Of a DNA stretch of 64,000 nt, positions 25,984 through 34,948 are shown one piece after another. How positions within the stretch are numbered: position 1 is the stretch's first letter; every line of letters starts with the position of its first letter. Location of the stretch: assembly GCA_023260655.1 (NCBI GenBank), contig JALQUU010000001.1:51193-115192 (forward strand), given 5' to 3'. This stretch comes from Paracoccaceae bacterium (GTDB lineage: Bacteria > Pseudomonadota > Alphaproteobacteria > Rhodobacterales > Rhodobacteraceae). A model generated the notes under the pieces. The model was not told where the DNA came from. It ran no database searches and saw nothing but the letters and a program-made list of their open reading frames with translations. A program made the translations under genes and the position numbers.

Positions 25984-27455
25984 GTGCGAATCTCCCGCCA
26001 ACGCCGCCCGTCCCGATGCATCAGCATCAACGCCTCCTCAGGCCCGGAACTGCCCGACTCGTAAGCTATAGGTGCCTCGCCCCGCGCTTCCCAACCACCA
26101 ATGATCGGATCGGTCCAAGCCCACGCCGCTTCCACCTCGTCACCGCGCATAAAGAGCGTCTGGTTGCCCCGGATAACATCCATGATGAGGCGCTCATAAG
26201 CATCCGCCGATTGCGCCGCTTCCGGCCCCAGAGCTTCTGAGAAGGTCATATCGAGCGGCACATCCACCAAACGCATCCCCCCCGGCCCCGGTTCCTTGAT
26301 CGTCACACCAAGATCGATCCCCTCGTTCGGTTGCAGGCGGATCGTCAGGATATTGCGGTGCCGCCCCGCTTCCGGCCCGAAGATCGAATGCGGGGTTTCC
26401 TTGAACACCACCGCAATCTCGCTTGTTCGCGATTTCAAACGCTTACCGGTTCGCAGGTAGAACGGCGTGCCTGCCCATCTCCAGTTGGAAATATGCAGCT
26501 TCATCGCGATGAAACTTTCCGTGTGGCTATTCGGGTTTTCCACATGGTCGCAGTAACCCGGTTTCTCGCCTTCGGCCAGATACTGCCCGCGCACGATGTC
26601 CGACGGTTCCACCGGATCGAGTGCACGGATCACTTTCAGCTTCTCGTCCCGCACGGAATCAGGCTCGAACTTCGCGGGTGGCTCCATGGCGATGAGGCAC
26701 AGAAGCTGCATCAGGTGGTTCTGCACCATATCCCGCATCGCCCCTGCGCGATCATAGTAATCGCCGCGCCCGCCGACGCCCACGGTTTCCGCCACCGTGA
26801 TCTGGATATGATCCACGTATTGCGCATTCCAGAGCGGCTCGAAGAGCATATTCCCAAAGCGGATCACCATCAGGTTCTGCACCGTTTCCTTGCCGAGGTA
26901 ATGGTCGATCCGGTAAATCTGCCGCTCCGCGAAATGCTGCGCGAGGTCACGGTTCAAGGCCTCGGCGGTTGCCAGATCGCGGCCAAAGGGCTTTTCCACC
27001 ACGATCCGCGCATCGCCCGAGGCCATTCCGTATTTGTGCAGCCGCTCAGCCAAGGCGCCGAAAAGCCGGGGCGCGACCGAGAAGTAAAAGGCCCGAATCC
27101 GGCCAGGCACCAATTTCTTGGCCAATTCCGCCCAGCCCTGCTCGCCAGTCGCATCCACCGTCACGTAATCGAGCGTTTCGATAAAAGCTTTGCGCTGCTC
27201 GGCGCTGCCAACACCCACCGCATGCTCGGCCAAAGCCGCTTCGGCAAAGGCCCGATACTCGGCCACGCTGTGCTCGGATCGAGCCGCCCCGATCAAGCGG
27301 CTCCCGTCCGGCACCTGCCCCGCCACAAAACGGCGCAGGAGCGCGGGCAGGATTTTACGCTTCGCAAGATCCCCTGTCGCGCCGAAAACCACCAGATCGA
27401 ACAGCTCGACAGGAATGACACGGGACACCATCGGTCTGGACTTTGGCCTATCCAT
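25980..27455 (-). CDS. zwf: Glucose-6-phosphate 1-dehydrogenase
   Basis: A 491-aa NAD(P)-dependent enzyme, first of the zwf-pgl-pgi operon. The coenzyme fingerprint VFGATGDLAKRK is near residue 23, and the substrate-binding signature RIDHYLGKE near 180. The start at 27455 has GGAG seven bases ahead; a second in-frame ATG lies 24 nt inside. A perfect 16-bp palindrome overlaps the ribosome-binding site, which implies transcriptional repression by a LacI-type regulator not encoded in this window. Length and motifs are normal. Confidence 0.96.
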   Translation of the reverse strand: MDRPKSRPMVSRVIPVELFDLVVFGATGDLAKRKILPALLRRFVAGQVPDGSRLIGAARSEHSVAEYRAFAEAALAEHAVGVGSAEQRKAFIETLDYVTVDATGEQGWAELAKKLVPGRIRAFYFSVAPRLFGALAERLHKYGMASGDARIVVEKPFGRDLATAEALNRDLAQHFAERQIYRIDHYLGKETVQNLMVIRFGNMLFEPLWNAQYVDHIQITVAETVGVGGRGDYYDRAGAMRDMVQNHLMQLLCLIAMEPPAKFEPDSVRDEKLKVIRALDPVEPSDIVRGQYLAEGEKPGYCDHVENPNSHTESFIAMKLHISNWRWAGTPFYLRTGKRLKSRTSEIAVVFKETPHSIFGPEAGRHRNILTIRLQPNEGIDLGVTIKEPGPGGMRLVDVPLDMTFSEALGPEAAQSADAYERLIMDVIRGNQTLFMRGDEVEAAWAWTDPIIGGWEARGEAPIAYESGSSGPEEALMLMHRDGRRWREIRT

Positions 27456-27463
27456 TTCTCGCT

Positions 27464-27479
27464 CCGTTAGCGCTAACGG
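27464..27479. promoter_or_regulatory. Perfect palindromic operator before zwf (LacI-family type)
   Basis: CCGTTAGCGCTAACGG is a 16-bp perfect palindrome whose core TTAGCGCTAA matches the general form of LacI-family operators, with the central CG step these regulators use. It ends 8 nt before the zwf start codon and overlaps the Shine-Dalgarno sequence, fitting a repressor site for the zwf-pgl-pgi operon. The regulator is not identified. Confidence 0.65.
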
Positions 27480-27615
27480 CACCCTCTTATCCCGCTTCTC
27501 AATGGCAGTCTAGCACCTAGAACCATGATCACAATGCCGTCACGCCCGCGAAGGGCTCTTTCTTGCCCCCACCCGCTTCGCTAGTTTTCCGATCGTGAAC
27601 AGGGAGCCCGTTTCT

Positions 27616-28569
27616 ATGAAGGATCATATCCGCCCGTTGGCGAATGTCGGAAAGTTTGTCGATCCTCTCCGCACGGCCAAAAACGAGGAACGCGCGCACG
27701 TCGCTCTGACCAATCCGCAAACCCTCTGGTTCAACACGGGCACTCTTTGCAACATCACCTGCGTGAACTGCTACATCGAAAGCTCGCCAACGAACGACGC
27801 GCTGGTTTACCTGACCCTAGCAGATGTCGAAAGCTATCTCGACCAGTTGGAAACCCGCGGGTGGGGTGTCCGCGAAATCGCTTTCACCGGCGGTGAGCCC
27901 TTCATGAACCCCGAGATCATCGCCCTCCTCGACGCCTCCCTCTCGCGCGGTTACGAGGTCTTGGTGCTTACGAACGCAATGCTGCCGATGATGCGCAAAC
28001 GGGTGCAGGCAGGCCTTCTCGACCTCAACACACGCTTCCCCGGCAAGCTCACACTGCGCATCTCGCTCGACCATCACAGCGCCGCCCTCCACGATGCCGA
28101 GCGCGGCAAAGGCAGCTTCCAGCGCAGCCTCAAAGGCATGGAGTGGCTCCGTGACCATGGCATCACAATGACCGTCGCGGGCCGCAGCACCTATGGCGAA
28201 ACCGATACCCAAGCCCGCGAAGGTTACGCCGCCCTCTACCTGAAGCAAAACTTTAATATCGACGCCTATAACCCTGATAAAACAGTTATTTTTCCAGAAA
28301 TGGATTTAGCCATCGAAGTGCCTGAAATCACCACATCCTGCTGGGGCATCCTCAGCAAATCCCCCGACAGCGTGATGTGCTCTTCCTCCCGCATGGTCGT
28401 AAAACGCAAAGGCTCTGATGCCCCCAGCGTCGTGGCCTGCACCCTTTTGCCCTATGATCCGCAATTCGATCTCGGGCCGACGCTCGCAGAGGCCGAACGC
28501 CCTGTCGCCCTCAACCATCCCCATTGCGCGAAGTTCTGCGTCTTGGGCGGGGCCTCCTGCTCAGCTTAA
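27616..28569 (+). CDS. Radical SAM protein, unknown substrate
   Basis: A 317-aa radical SAM enzyme. The cluster motif C-X3-C-X2-C is CNITCVNC (about residues 45-52), followed by the conserved [11 protein letters not shown] loop near 93 and NAML near 119. The C-terminal 80 residues hold further Cys ([28 protein letters not shown]), compatible with an auxiliary Fe-S cluster as in SPASM/twitch proteins. No peptide-precursor gene or other RiPP gene is nearby, so I do not assign a product. The start at 27616 follows AGGGAG. It overlaps the convergent anmK by 4 nt. Confidence 0.8.
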   Translation: MKDHIRPLANVGKFVDPLRTAKNEERAHVALTNPQTLWFNTGTLCNITCVNCYIESSPTNDALVYLTLADVESYLDQLETRGWGVREIAFTGGEPFMNPEIIALLDASLSRGYEVLVLTNAMLPMMRKRVQAGLLDLNTRFPGKLTLRISLDHHSAALHDAERGKGSFQRSLKGMEWLRDHGITMTVAGRSTYGETDTQAREGYAALYLKQNFNIDAYNPDKTVIFPEMDLAIEVPEITTSCWGILSKSPDSVMCSSSRMVVKRKGSDAPSVVACTLLPYDPQFDLGPTLAEAERPVALNHPHCAKFCVLGGASCSA

Positions 28570-29657
28570 GGGCGGCTCACGATACCGCCGCCCACCAAGG
28601 CTTTCACGCCCGTTGTGCTCGGGCAGGACGTCGGCAGGCCCATCGCCACGCGCACGGCGAGATAGGCGAAGGCCTGCGCCTCCAGCATATCGCCATCAAG
28701 CCCGATGTCCTCGACCGTCCCGACAGCGCAATCGAGCGAGGCACGCAGCATCTCCATCATCACCGGATTGCGCCGCCCGCCGCCCGTGACGTAAACCGCC
28801 GCCGGAGGCTCTGGGCAATATTGCATCCCCTGAAGCACCGCCGCCGCCGCCATCGCCGTCATCGTGGCCGCTGCATCCGCATCGCCCAACTCCCGCACCA
28901 GATCGAGCATCAACGAGAAGTCGTTCCGATCGAGCGACTTCGGCGGCATCTTGAAGAAGAAGGGTTCCTCCAAGAACAGCTCCAGCGCTCCGTCCACCAC
29001 CTTGCCTGTCGCCGCCAAAGCGCCATCGGCATCATGGCTGAGGCCACGGCGCTCCATCATCAGGTCGTTCAAAGGCGCGTTCGCGGGCCCCGTGTCAAAG
29101 GCCAGCAGCGCCCCTTCATCCTCGGGTCGCGCCTTTCGCGGATCGACCCACGTAATATTCCCCACCCCGCCCAGATTCAGAAACGCGGCGGGGCCTTCCA
29201 ATCCCGCCCACTTCGCCGCCGCGAAATGGAAGAACGGCGCCAAAGGTGCCCCTTGCCCGCCAAGCCGCACATCAGCCGAGCGGAAATCCCAAACCACAGG
29301 CCGCCCCAGTGCCCGCGCCAGCGCCGCACCATCGCCCGCCTGATGCGTGCCACGCCCGCCAGGTTCATGCGCCAAGGTCTGGCCATGGAACCCCACCAGA
29401 TCGCCCGGCAGATCGCGCAGCACCTCCAGATGCGCGGCCTCCACCACCTCTGCGGCCTCCGCAACACCTGCCTCGCCCTGCCAGCGCCCCAAAGAGGCGC
29501 GCAGAACCTTCTGTTCGCTGTCGGAATAGGGCCGGTACGAACTTTCCCCGAAGCTCAGGATCCGGTGGCCGTCGCACTCCAGCACCGCCGCATCCACGCC
29601 ATCCAGCGAGGTGCCCGACATCGTGCCAACCGCGCGCACCACTTGACCCTTCAACAT
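28566..29657 (-). CDS. anmK: Anhydro-N-acetylmuramic acid kinase
   Basis: A 363-aa ASKHA-fold kinase that phosphorylates and hydrolyses 1,6-anhydro-MurNAc during murein recycling, giving MurNAc 6-phosphate. The start is marked by the family signature [18 protein letters not shown]. Further conserved parts are [12 protein letters not shown] (about 97), [13 protein letters not shown] (about 166) and [10 protein letters not shown] near 290. The huge frame in the ORF track (28566-30656) is an accidental extension through tyrS antisense; the ATG at 29657 is the true start. It is divergent from tyrS with 63 nt between. Confidence 0.93.
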   Translation of the reverse strand: MLKGQVVRAVGTMSGTSLDGVDAAVLECDGHRILSFGESSYRPYSDSEQKVLRASLGRWQGEAGVAEAAEVVEAAHLEVLRDLPGDLVGFHGQTLAHEPGGRGTHQAGDGAALARALGRPVVWDFRSADVRLGGQGAPLAPFFHFAAAKWAGLEGPAAFLNLGGVGNITWVDPRKARPEDEGALLAFDTGPANAPLNDLMMERRGLSHDADGALAATGKVVDGALELFLEEPFFFKMPPKSLDRNDFSLMLDLVRELGDADAAATMTAMAAAAVLQGMQYCPEPPAAVYVTGGGRRNPVMMEMLRASLDCAVGTVEDIGLDGDMLEAQAFAYLAVRVAMGLPTSCPSTTGVKALVGGGIVSRP

Positions 29658-29720
29658 GCTCTTTCCCTTCAGCCCCTTGGGCAATATAGATGCCCCGCAT
29701 TCACTGAAGGGACAAGTGCG

Positions 29721-30968
29721 ATGACCTACCACCCGAAATCCGAATTCATGGCCACAATGATGGCGCGCGGGTATCTGGCGGATTGCACCGACTATCAAGG
29801 CCTCGACGAGGCATTGGTGTCGGGCACTGTCCCGGCCTATATCGGCTTCGACGCCACGGCGAAATCGCTGCACGTGGGGTCGCTCATCCAGATCATGATG
29901 CTGCGCTGGCTGCAAAAGACCGGCCACCAACCGATCACCCTGATGGGCGGCGGCACCACGAAAGTGGGCGATCCTTCCTTCCGTGCCGACGAGCGCCCGC
30001 TGCTCACCGCCGCTCAGATCGACGACAATATCTCCGGTATCAAGCAGGTCTTCGCGAAGTATCTCGACTACGACAAGCCCGGCAATCCGGCCTTGATGCT
30101 CAACAATGCCGAGTGGCTCGACGGGCTGAACTACCTCGATTTTCTGCGTGACATCGGTCGGCATTTCTCCGTCAACCGGATGCTCTCCTTCGAATCCGTG
30201 AAGTCGCGCCTCGACCGTGAGCAATCGCTGTCGTTCCTCGAATTCAACTACATGATTCTCCAGGCCTACGACTTCCTCGAACTGAACCGCCGCTACGGCT
30301 GCCTCCTGCAAATGGGCGGCTCGGACCAGTGGGGCAATATCGTCAACGGTATTGACCTCACCCGCCGTGTGCTTGACCACCAGATCTTCGGCCTCACCTC
30401 GTCGCTCCTGACCACCTCGGACGGCAAGAAGATGGGCAAAACCGCCGATGGCGCGGTCTGGCTCAACGCCGAAATGCGCTCGCCCTACGAGTTCTGGCAG
30501 TTCTGGCGCAACACAACCGACGCCGATGTCGGCCGCTTCCTCAAGCTCTACACCGAACTGCCCGTCGAGGAAAGCGACCGCTTGGGTGCGCTCGCGGGCT
30601 CCGAGATCAACGACGCCAAGGTGATCCTCGCCAACGAAGTCACCACGCTCTGCCACGGCGCGGAAGCCGCAGCGGCGGCCTATGCCACCGCCCGCGAAGT
30701 GTTCGAGAAGGGCGGCGTCGGTGACGACCTTCCCACCCTCGAACTCTCGGCGTCAGAAATCGGCGACGGCATCTCGGCCGCCCAACTCTTCGTCCGCTCC
30801 GGCCTCGCAGGTTCGGGCAAAGACGCCAAGCGCCTCATCTCCGAGAACGGTGCCCGCATCGAAGACGAACTCGTGACCGACGCAGGCCTCATGATCCGCG
30901 CCGATCAACTCCCGCTCAAACTCTCGGCAGGCAAAAAGCGCCACGCCATTGTGAAACTCGCAAACTGA
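29721..30968 (+). CDS. tyrS: Tyrosyl-tRNA synthetase
   Basis: A 415-aa class I aminoacyl-tRNA synthetase. The catalytic HIGH-like element is HVGSL (about 52-56), the KMSKS-like element is KKMGKT (about 237-242), and the tyrosine pocket includes YIGFDATA and [11 protein letters not shown]-terminal S4-like RNA-binding domain starts near residue 350 ([15 protein letters not shown]). The 814-residue plus frame in the track merely extends this frame backwards through antisense of anmK. ridA follows after 12 nt. Confidence 0.96.
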   Translation: MTYHPKSEFMATMMARGYLADCTDYQGLDEALVSGTVPAYIGFDATAKSLHVGSLIQIMMLRWLQKTGHQPITLMGGGTTKVGDPSFRADERPLLTAAQIDDNISGIKQVFAKYLDYDKPGNPALMLNNAEWLDGLNYLDFLRDIGRHFSVNRMLSFESVKSRLDREQSLSFLEFNYMILQAYDFLELNRRYGCLLQMGGSDQWGNIVNGIDLTRRVLDHQIFGLTSSLLTTSDGKKMGKTADGAVWLNAEMRSPYEFWQFWRNTTDADVGRFLKLYTELPVEESDRLGALAGSEINDAKVILANEVTTLCHGAEAAAAAYATAREVFEKGGVGDDLPTLELSASEIGDGISAAQLFVRSGLAGSGKDAKRLISENGARIEDELVTDAGLMIRADQLPLKLSAGKKRHAIVKLAN

Positions 30969-30980
30969 AAGGTTACTCCC

Positions 30981-31325
30981 ATGATCAAGCGTATCGGCGT
31001 TGGTGCCCGCATGAGCGAAGCCGTGATCCACGGCCAAACCGTCTATCTCGCAGGCCAAGTCGGTGAAGGTACCACCGTGGCCGAGCAGACCAAGGATTGC
31101 CTCCGTCAGGTCGACGAAATCCTTGCCAAGGCCGGCACCTCGAAAGAGAACATTCTCCAGACCATCATCTGGCTCGCCGACATGGCCGATTTCGCCGAGA
31201 TGAACGCAGTCTGGGATCAGTGGGTGCCGCAGGGCCACACCCCTGCCCGCGCCACCGGCGAAGCCAAACTCGCCGCGCCGAAATACAAGGTTGAGATCAT
31301 CGTTACCGCCGCCATCCCGGCGTAA
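30981..31325 (+). CDS. RidA family protein (YjgF/YER057c/UK114)
   Basis: A 114-aa Rid protein. RidA hydrolyses reactive enamine/imine intermediates made by PLP enzymes. Visible landmarks are GQTVYLAGQVGEG in the first third and the PARATGEAKLAAPKYKVEIIV end; the usual catalytic Arg appears to be in PARATGEA. It differs from canonical RidA in the N-terminal IKRIGVGARMSEAVIHG and fits one of the Rid1-7 subfamilies. Probably co-transcribed with tyrS, 12 nt upstream. Confidence 0.87.
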   Translation: MIKRIGVGARMSEAVIHGQTVYLAGQVGEGTTVAEQTKDCLRQVDEILAKAGTSKENILQTIIWLADMADFAEMNAVWDQWVPQGHTPARATGEAKLAAPKYKVEIIVTAAIPA

Positions 31326-31340
31326 TCGCACCGATCGGCA

Positions 31341-31362
31341 GAGGGCCGCTCAGGCGGCCCTC
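31341..31362 (+). other. GC-rich hairpin after ridA
   Basis: GAGGGCCGC-TCAG-GCGGCCCTC, a perfect 9-bp stem 15 nt beyond the ridA stop. It lacks a T-run, so it may be an mRNA-end stabiliser rather than an intrinsic terminator. Confidence 0.4.
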
Positions 31363-31479
31363 CCGCCCCCAAAAATCCGGCTTGATTAGTCCTGCGCGCC
31401 GCCTTATCTGCGCCGCACTTTCGTGAGAGACTCACGGAACGGACCGCCCCGAAGAGCGGTGCATCAGAGGACACGAGCC

Positions 31480-31584
31480 ATGGCTAACACGCCGAACCAA
31501 CCCCAGCAGCCTTCCCAGCAACAGCAGGGCCAGCAAACCGACGCGCCGAAGCAGCCGGTTTTCAAGGACTGGGCCTCAATCTGA
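31480..31584 (+). CDS. Putative 34-aa Gln/Pro-rich small protein
   Basis: A short ORF missed by the track length cut-off: MANTPNQPQQPSQQQQGQQT, then DAPKQPVFKDWASI and TGA. It has AGAGGAC as a possible ribosome-binding site 8 nt upstream, and lies in a 297-nt space between ridA and the TfoX C-domain gene. Composition is dominated by Gln and Pro, so it is likely disordered. No family known to me. It could equally be a chance ORF; conservation of the KQPVFKDWA end would decide. Confidence 0.4.
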   Translation: MANTPNQPQQPSQQQQGQQTDAPKQPVFKDWASI

Positions 31585-31622
31585 GCCTTTCCGTGCTTGT
31601 GGGGCCGCGATAACCTCGGCCC

Positions 31623-31949
31623 ATGAGCACACCTGTTTCCAGTATCCGCAACCTTGGCCCCGCTTTCGAGCGGGACTGCACACGTGCGGGCATCCACTCC
31701 GCCGAAACCCTGCACGCTTTGGGCGCGCATGAGGCTTACGCGCGCCTCATCGCCTCCGGCGTTCGCCCGCACTTCATCGGTTACTATGTGCTGCACATGG
31801 CCCTGCAAGGCCGCCCGTGGAACGATTGCAAAGGCGAGGAAAAAGCAGAGCTGCGCCGCCAGTTCGACAGCCTCAAATCCGGCACCCCCGGTGCGCGCTC
31901 CGAACTCGAACGCGCCCTAGACATGATCGGCGTGATCGCAAAGCGCTAG
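31623..31949 (+). CDS. TfoX/Sxy C-terminal domain protein
   Basis: A 108-aa protein equal to the TfoX C-terminal domain (PF04994): ISSIRNLGPAFERDC-like start (here SSIRNLGPAFERD), AGIHSAETLHALGAHEAYARL and YYVLHMALQGRPWNDC, a helix-hairpin-helix-like array. It is separate from the N-terminal-domain protein at 21.6 kb. The gene ends with TAG and overlaps the convergent Slam gene by 4 nt. Function in alphaproteobacteria is unproven. Confidence 0.8.
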   Translation: MSTPVSSIRNLGPAFERDCTRAGIHSAETLHALGAHEAYARLIASGVRPHFIGYYVLHMALQGRPWNDCKGEEKAELRRQFDSLKSGTPGARSELERALDMIGVIAKR

Positions 31950-33259
31950 AAGCGCTTCACCAGCGTCATCGAGGTTTCAACCTTGTCGAACCGATGCAGC
32001 GCCGCATTGGAATGGTTCACCACTTTGCTCACGCTGATACGCGGCATGAACCCCTTCACCTGCAGCTTCTCGTGCCAAAACGAGAGGGAAACCTCGCTCC
32101 GCCGATCTTCCCGGGCCGTCGTCAGCCCCGGATAAAGTGCGTGATACTCGTCCAATGCCCGCGCAGCGCTCACCGCAAACCCCAAACCATTCCCGAGCGT
32201 ACCGTCCAAGCCCAAAGCCACGCGGCGGCGGTCGAACCCCGTGATCGGTTGCGCCTTCACCTCTTCGCGGCCCAGTTCCAACTCGCCCCAAACCGTAAAA
32301 CCACGGCCAAGCGCATGGTCGAGCCGCATCCGCAGCGCCGCAATGTCCCTGTCACCACCCGGGTTGCTATCATACCACCGCTGGCCTCCGCGCACCTCGC
32401 CCGAAAGCCGCCAGCGCGGGGCAAGCACCCGCGCCCCGTAAAGTCGCCAGCCCAGCCCCGTCTCCGCGCTCTGATGCGCCAACCAATGCCGATCCGCACT
32501 GGCCTCAATCCCCCAGAACCCGCGCTCCGTCGCCGCCATATAACTAAAGCGAAGGTCAAGAACGTGGCGGTCGAATGCCGTTCCGCGATACTCATCCGCC
32601 GTGATCCGCCCCGCCCCGTAAAGCGATCTGCTTCGGCCCAAGGCGTGCTCCCAAAGCACCGTCCCGCCAAAGCGCAGCCCCTCGCCAGAGGTGCGCCGCT
32701 GGCTTGCTGGCACCGGAAACGGAATGCCCAGAATATTGACGCTGATAGCATCCGTTCCCGAGTTGATATTCGTATCCGAAAGCAACGCTGCAAAGCCCGA
32801 GAACTTCAATCCGCTCTCGGACCCCACCCTGTCGAGCAAGGCCTCAAAGGCACGCCTCTCGTCCGGGTTTGACGCGCCCGCCGCCAAAGAGCGCAACTCC
32901 ACCCGCGCCGCTCGGCCCCTGCCCCGTTCCGCCAGAAGCCCCGCCAATTCCGCCCTGACCGCTCGGAATTCCGGCCGCTCTTTCAGGATCTGCCGCAACA
33001 GCGCTTCCGCCTCGGCAAAAGCGCCCTCTGCCCGGAACACCCGCGCTTGCAGGAACGCCGCCTGATACCCCAGATCGCCTTCGGTAAACCGCGACCCCGA
33101 CAAGAGTTTCTGCGCGAGCCCTGTGTCTCCCGCCTCCACCGCCCGCGCTATCACGGCAATCTTCTGGCTCTGGTTCAACTGCCCGTAAGGCACCACCTGC
33201 GCAGCCGCAGGCAGTACCCCGAGGAGCATCAAGAGGGCAAACGCGAAAGCCCGTATCAC
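31946..33259 (-). CDS. Surface lipoprotein assembly modifier (Slam/DUF560) outer-membrane protein
   Basis: A 437-aa outer-membrane protein. A signal peptide (MIRAFAFALLMLLGVLPAAAQ) leads into a helical TPR-like periplasmic domain (about 30-150, with VFRAEGAFAEAEALLRQIL) and a DUF560-type beta-barrel (about 155-437) ending in LVKRF. Slam proteins move lipoproteins to the cell surface. The gene begins with a GTG that overlaps the stop of the upstream lipoprotein gene (GTGA), exactly the arrangement expected for a Slam and its substrate. Relation is by architecture; no substrate test is possible here. Confidence 0.8.
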   Translation of the reverse strand: MIRAFAFALLMLLGVLPAAAQVVPYGQLNQSQKIAVIARAVEAGDTGLAQKLLSGSRFTEGDLGYQAAFLQARVFRAEGAFAEAEALLRQILKERPEFRAVRAELAGLLAERGRGRAARVELRSLAAGASNPDERRAFEALLDRVGSESGLKFSGFAALLSDTNINSGTDAISVNILGIPFPVPASQRRTSGEGLRFGGTVLWEHALGRSRSLYGAGRITADEYRGTAFDRHVLDLRFSYMAATERGFWGIEASADRHWLAHQSAETGLGWRLYGARVLAPRWRLSGEVRGGQRWYDSNPGGDRDIAALRMRLDHALGRGFTVWGELELGREEVKAQPITGFDRRRVALGLDGTLGNGLGFAVSAARALDEYHALYPGLTTAREDRRSEVSLSFWHEKLQVKGFMPRISVSKVVNHSNAALHRFDKVETSMTLVKRF

Positions 33260-34275
33260 TTGGCTCCGCCCATCGTCCCTTGCAGGAAGTAGGTCGAGTT
33301 GGCCCCATCAATCGGCATGGTGCCCGTGGATTGGAACACCAGCGCCGTATTCTTGGCATCTGCACCGTAGAACCCGCCGATCATCTCGGAATTCTGCGTG
33401 CCGACATCCGCACCGCCCGCATCCTTGAACGTCGCGGTGCCAGCGTAGGTGTTTCCGGTGATCGTGCCATCGAGATCGAGCGTCGCGATGGTCGGTGCAA
33501 GATCGACAGTCGCTACACCATTCCACCGTTCAAGCTTCGCATTCGCCAACCCACCCGTCACCTTTCCGGTCCCGAGATTGGCAATGATCGTCGGGTCACC
33601 CGAGAGATAAATCTTCTTCACGCCGGTCCCGTTGTCGTAAGCCGCCTCACCGCCCTCGTGGAACGCCCGATAGGTGATCTTATGCCCGGCAGGCATCGTG
33701 GTTGTGGCATTGCCGATGATCCCGACCCCGAACACCGCCGAACCTGATCCCGCCGCCCCTTCACGATAGCGGATCGTCGTCGCATCGGTCAGCACGATCT
33801 GCTGGGCACCACCTGGCGGGTTATAAACACCCACCGTCGAAACGCCTGCATCCGCCGTTTCCACCTGCGGATCACCAAAGTTCCCGTTCTCGAAATAGAC
33901 AGAGCCCTTGGCATCCGTCATCCCGTTCAGCACCGTGCCCCCGGCCAAAGCCCCCGCCGCAGAAGCGTTCACGATAGCTCCGTTGGTGATGAACGGCGCA
34001 GGCGCCGGATCGGCGGTCCCCGTCACCGTAAAGCCCACACCGCCCGGTGATGTCTGATTGGTCGGCGTCACACCGTCCACGCTGTCCACATTATGCTGCG
34101 ACAAGCCGGTCAACGCATTCACCGATGTCGAGGTCGTCGCGGGCACCTTCAATGCCAGAAGCTTGCCTCCCCCCGTGATCGGCAAGCTGCCGCTCGTGCT
34201 CGTCGTGGTGCCAGCACCGCCCGCGCATCCCGAAATCAATGCGATGCAACCAAAGGCAATAAATACGCCTCTCAT
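33256..34275 (-). CDS. Putative Slam-dependent surface lipoprotein (TbpB-like C-terminal barrel)
   Basis: A 339-aa lipoprotein with lipobox IALISGC (Cys about residue 16) followed by a Gly/Ser/Thr linker. The C-terminal third shows the small beta-barrel pattern of transferrin-binding-protein-B-like Slam clients: TYAGTATFKDAGG, SEMIGGFYGADAKNTALVF, then STYFLQGTMGG. The central part is strand-rich and Gly-rich. The start at 34275 follows GGGAGAG. It is the first gene of a two-gene operon with Slam. Likely displayed on the cell surface; ligand unknown. Confidence 0.75.
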   Translation of the reverse strand: MRGVFIAFGCIALISGCAGGAGTTTSTSGSLPITGGGKLLALKVPATTSTSVNALTGLSQHNVDSVDGVTPTNQTSPGGVGFTVTGTADPAPAPFITNGAIVNASAAGALAGGTVLNGMTDAKGSVYFENGNFGDPQVETADAGVSTVGVYNPPGGAQQIVLTDATTIRYREGAAGSGSAVFGVGIIGNATTTMPAGHKITYRAFHEGGEAAYDNGTGVKKIYLSGDPTIIANLGTGKVTGGLANAKLERWNGVATVDLAPTIATLDLDGTITGNTYAGTATFKDAGGADVGTQNSEMIGGFYGADAKNTALVFQSTGTMPIDGANSTYFLQGTMGGAK

Positions 34276-34370
34276 AGCCAAATCTCTCCCTGAAATGGAA
34301 AATAATATGGCTCAAATTACCTGTCTGACGGCTCCTCTTCCCACCCCCCGTTCAGGGGGTATGAACGCAA

Positions 34371-34393
34371 AAAGGCCGCCCGAAGGCGGCCTT
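34371..34393 (-). terminator. Rho-independent terminator of ndk
   Basis: On the minus strand AAAGGCCGCC-TTCG-GGCGGCCTTT runs into TTTTTGCG, 24 nt beyond the ndk stop: stable stem, TTCG tetraloop and a T-run. Confidence 0.88.
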
Positions 34394-34416
34394 TCCTGAT
34401 GCCATTTGGCGTCTAA

Positions 34417-34839
34417 TCAGCCAACCAGCTCGAGGCCGGAGAAGAAGTAGGCGATCTCGACAGCAGCGGTTTCCGGAGCGTCCGAACCGTGGATCGAGTT
34501 TTCACCGATCGACAGCGCGAATTCCTTACGAATGGTGCCGTCAGCAGCTTGTGCCGGGTTGGTTGCGCCCATCACTTCACGGTTCTTGGCAATTGCGTTC
34601 TCGCCTTCGAGAACCTGCACAACGATCGGCTCGGACGACATGAACTCGCAGAGTTCGTCGTAGAAGGGGCGCTCTTTGTGCACGCCGTAGAAAACGCCAG
34701 CCTGAGCTTTGGTCATGTGGATGCGCTTCTGAGCGACGATGCGGAGGCCAGCGGCTTCCAGCTTCGCGTTGATCGCGCCGGTCAGGTTGCGGCGGGTTGC
34801 GTCGGGCTTGATGATCGAGAAGGTGCGTTCGAGGGCCAT
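34417..34839 (-). CDS. ndk: Nucleoside diphosphate kinase
   Basis: A 140-aa NDK transferring the gamma phosphate between nucleotides through a phospho-histidine. The start [14 protein letters not shown] is diagnostic, and the active-site His lies in [12 protein letters not shown] (about residue 117). Starting at 34839 removes ten spurious residues of the track ORF. It is flanked by its own terminator downstream and by the terminator of the MFS gene upstream, so it is probably monocistronic. Confidence 0.97.
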   Translation of the reverse strand: MALERTFSIIKPDATRRNLTGAINAKLEAAGLRIVAQKRIHMTKAQAGVFYGVHKERPFYDELCEFMSSEPIVVQVLEGENAIAKNREVMGATNPAQAADGTIRKEFALSIGENSIHGSDAPETAAVEIAYFFSGLELVG

Positions 34840-34856
34840 GTGCTCACTCCATGTTG

Positions 34857-34879
34857 AAAAGCCGGGCACCTTGCCCGGC
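34857..34879 (-). terminator. Rho-independent terminator of the MFS gene
   Basis: On the minus strand GCCGGGC-AAGGT-GCCCGGC is followed by TTTTC. It lies 70-90 nt past the MFS stop codon and just before the ndk start. Confidence 0.75.
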
Positions 34880-34948
34880 CGAAACCATTGGCGCGGGCGT
34901 TAGCATGGCAGGCCCGGATTGGAAAGACCCGCCTGCAAGGAAATCCGT

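Noticed and set aside
27616-28569. RiPP biosynthetic cluster around the radical SAM gene
   Set aside because: Neighbours are zwf and anmK; no precursor peptide, transporter or protease seen.
28566-30656. 696-aa minus-strand ORF
   Set aside because: anmK ends the frame; the upstream half is antisense to tyrS.
28524-30968. 814-aa plus-strand ORF
   Set aside because: Only the part from 29721 is tyrS; the rest is antisense to anmK with Arg/His/Pro-rich composition.
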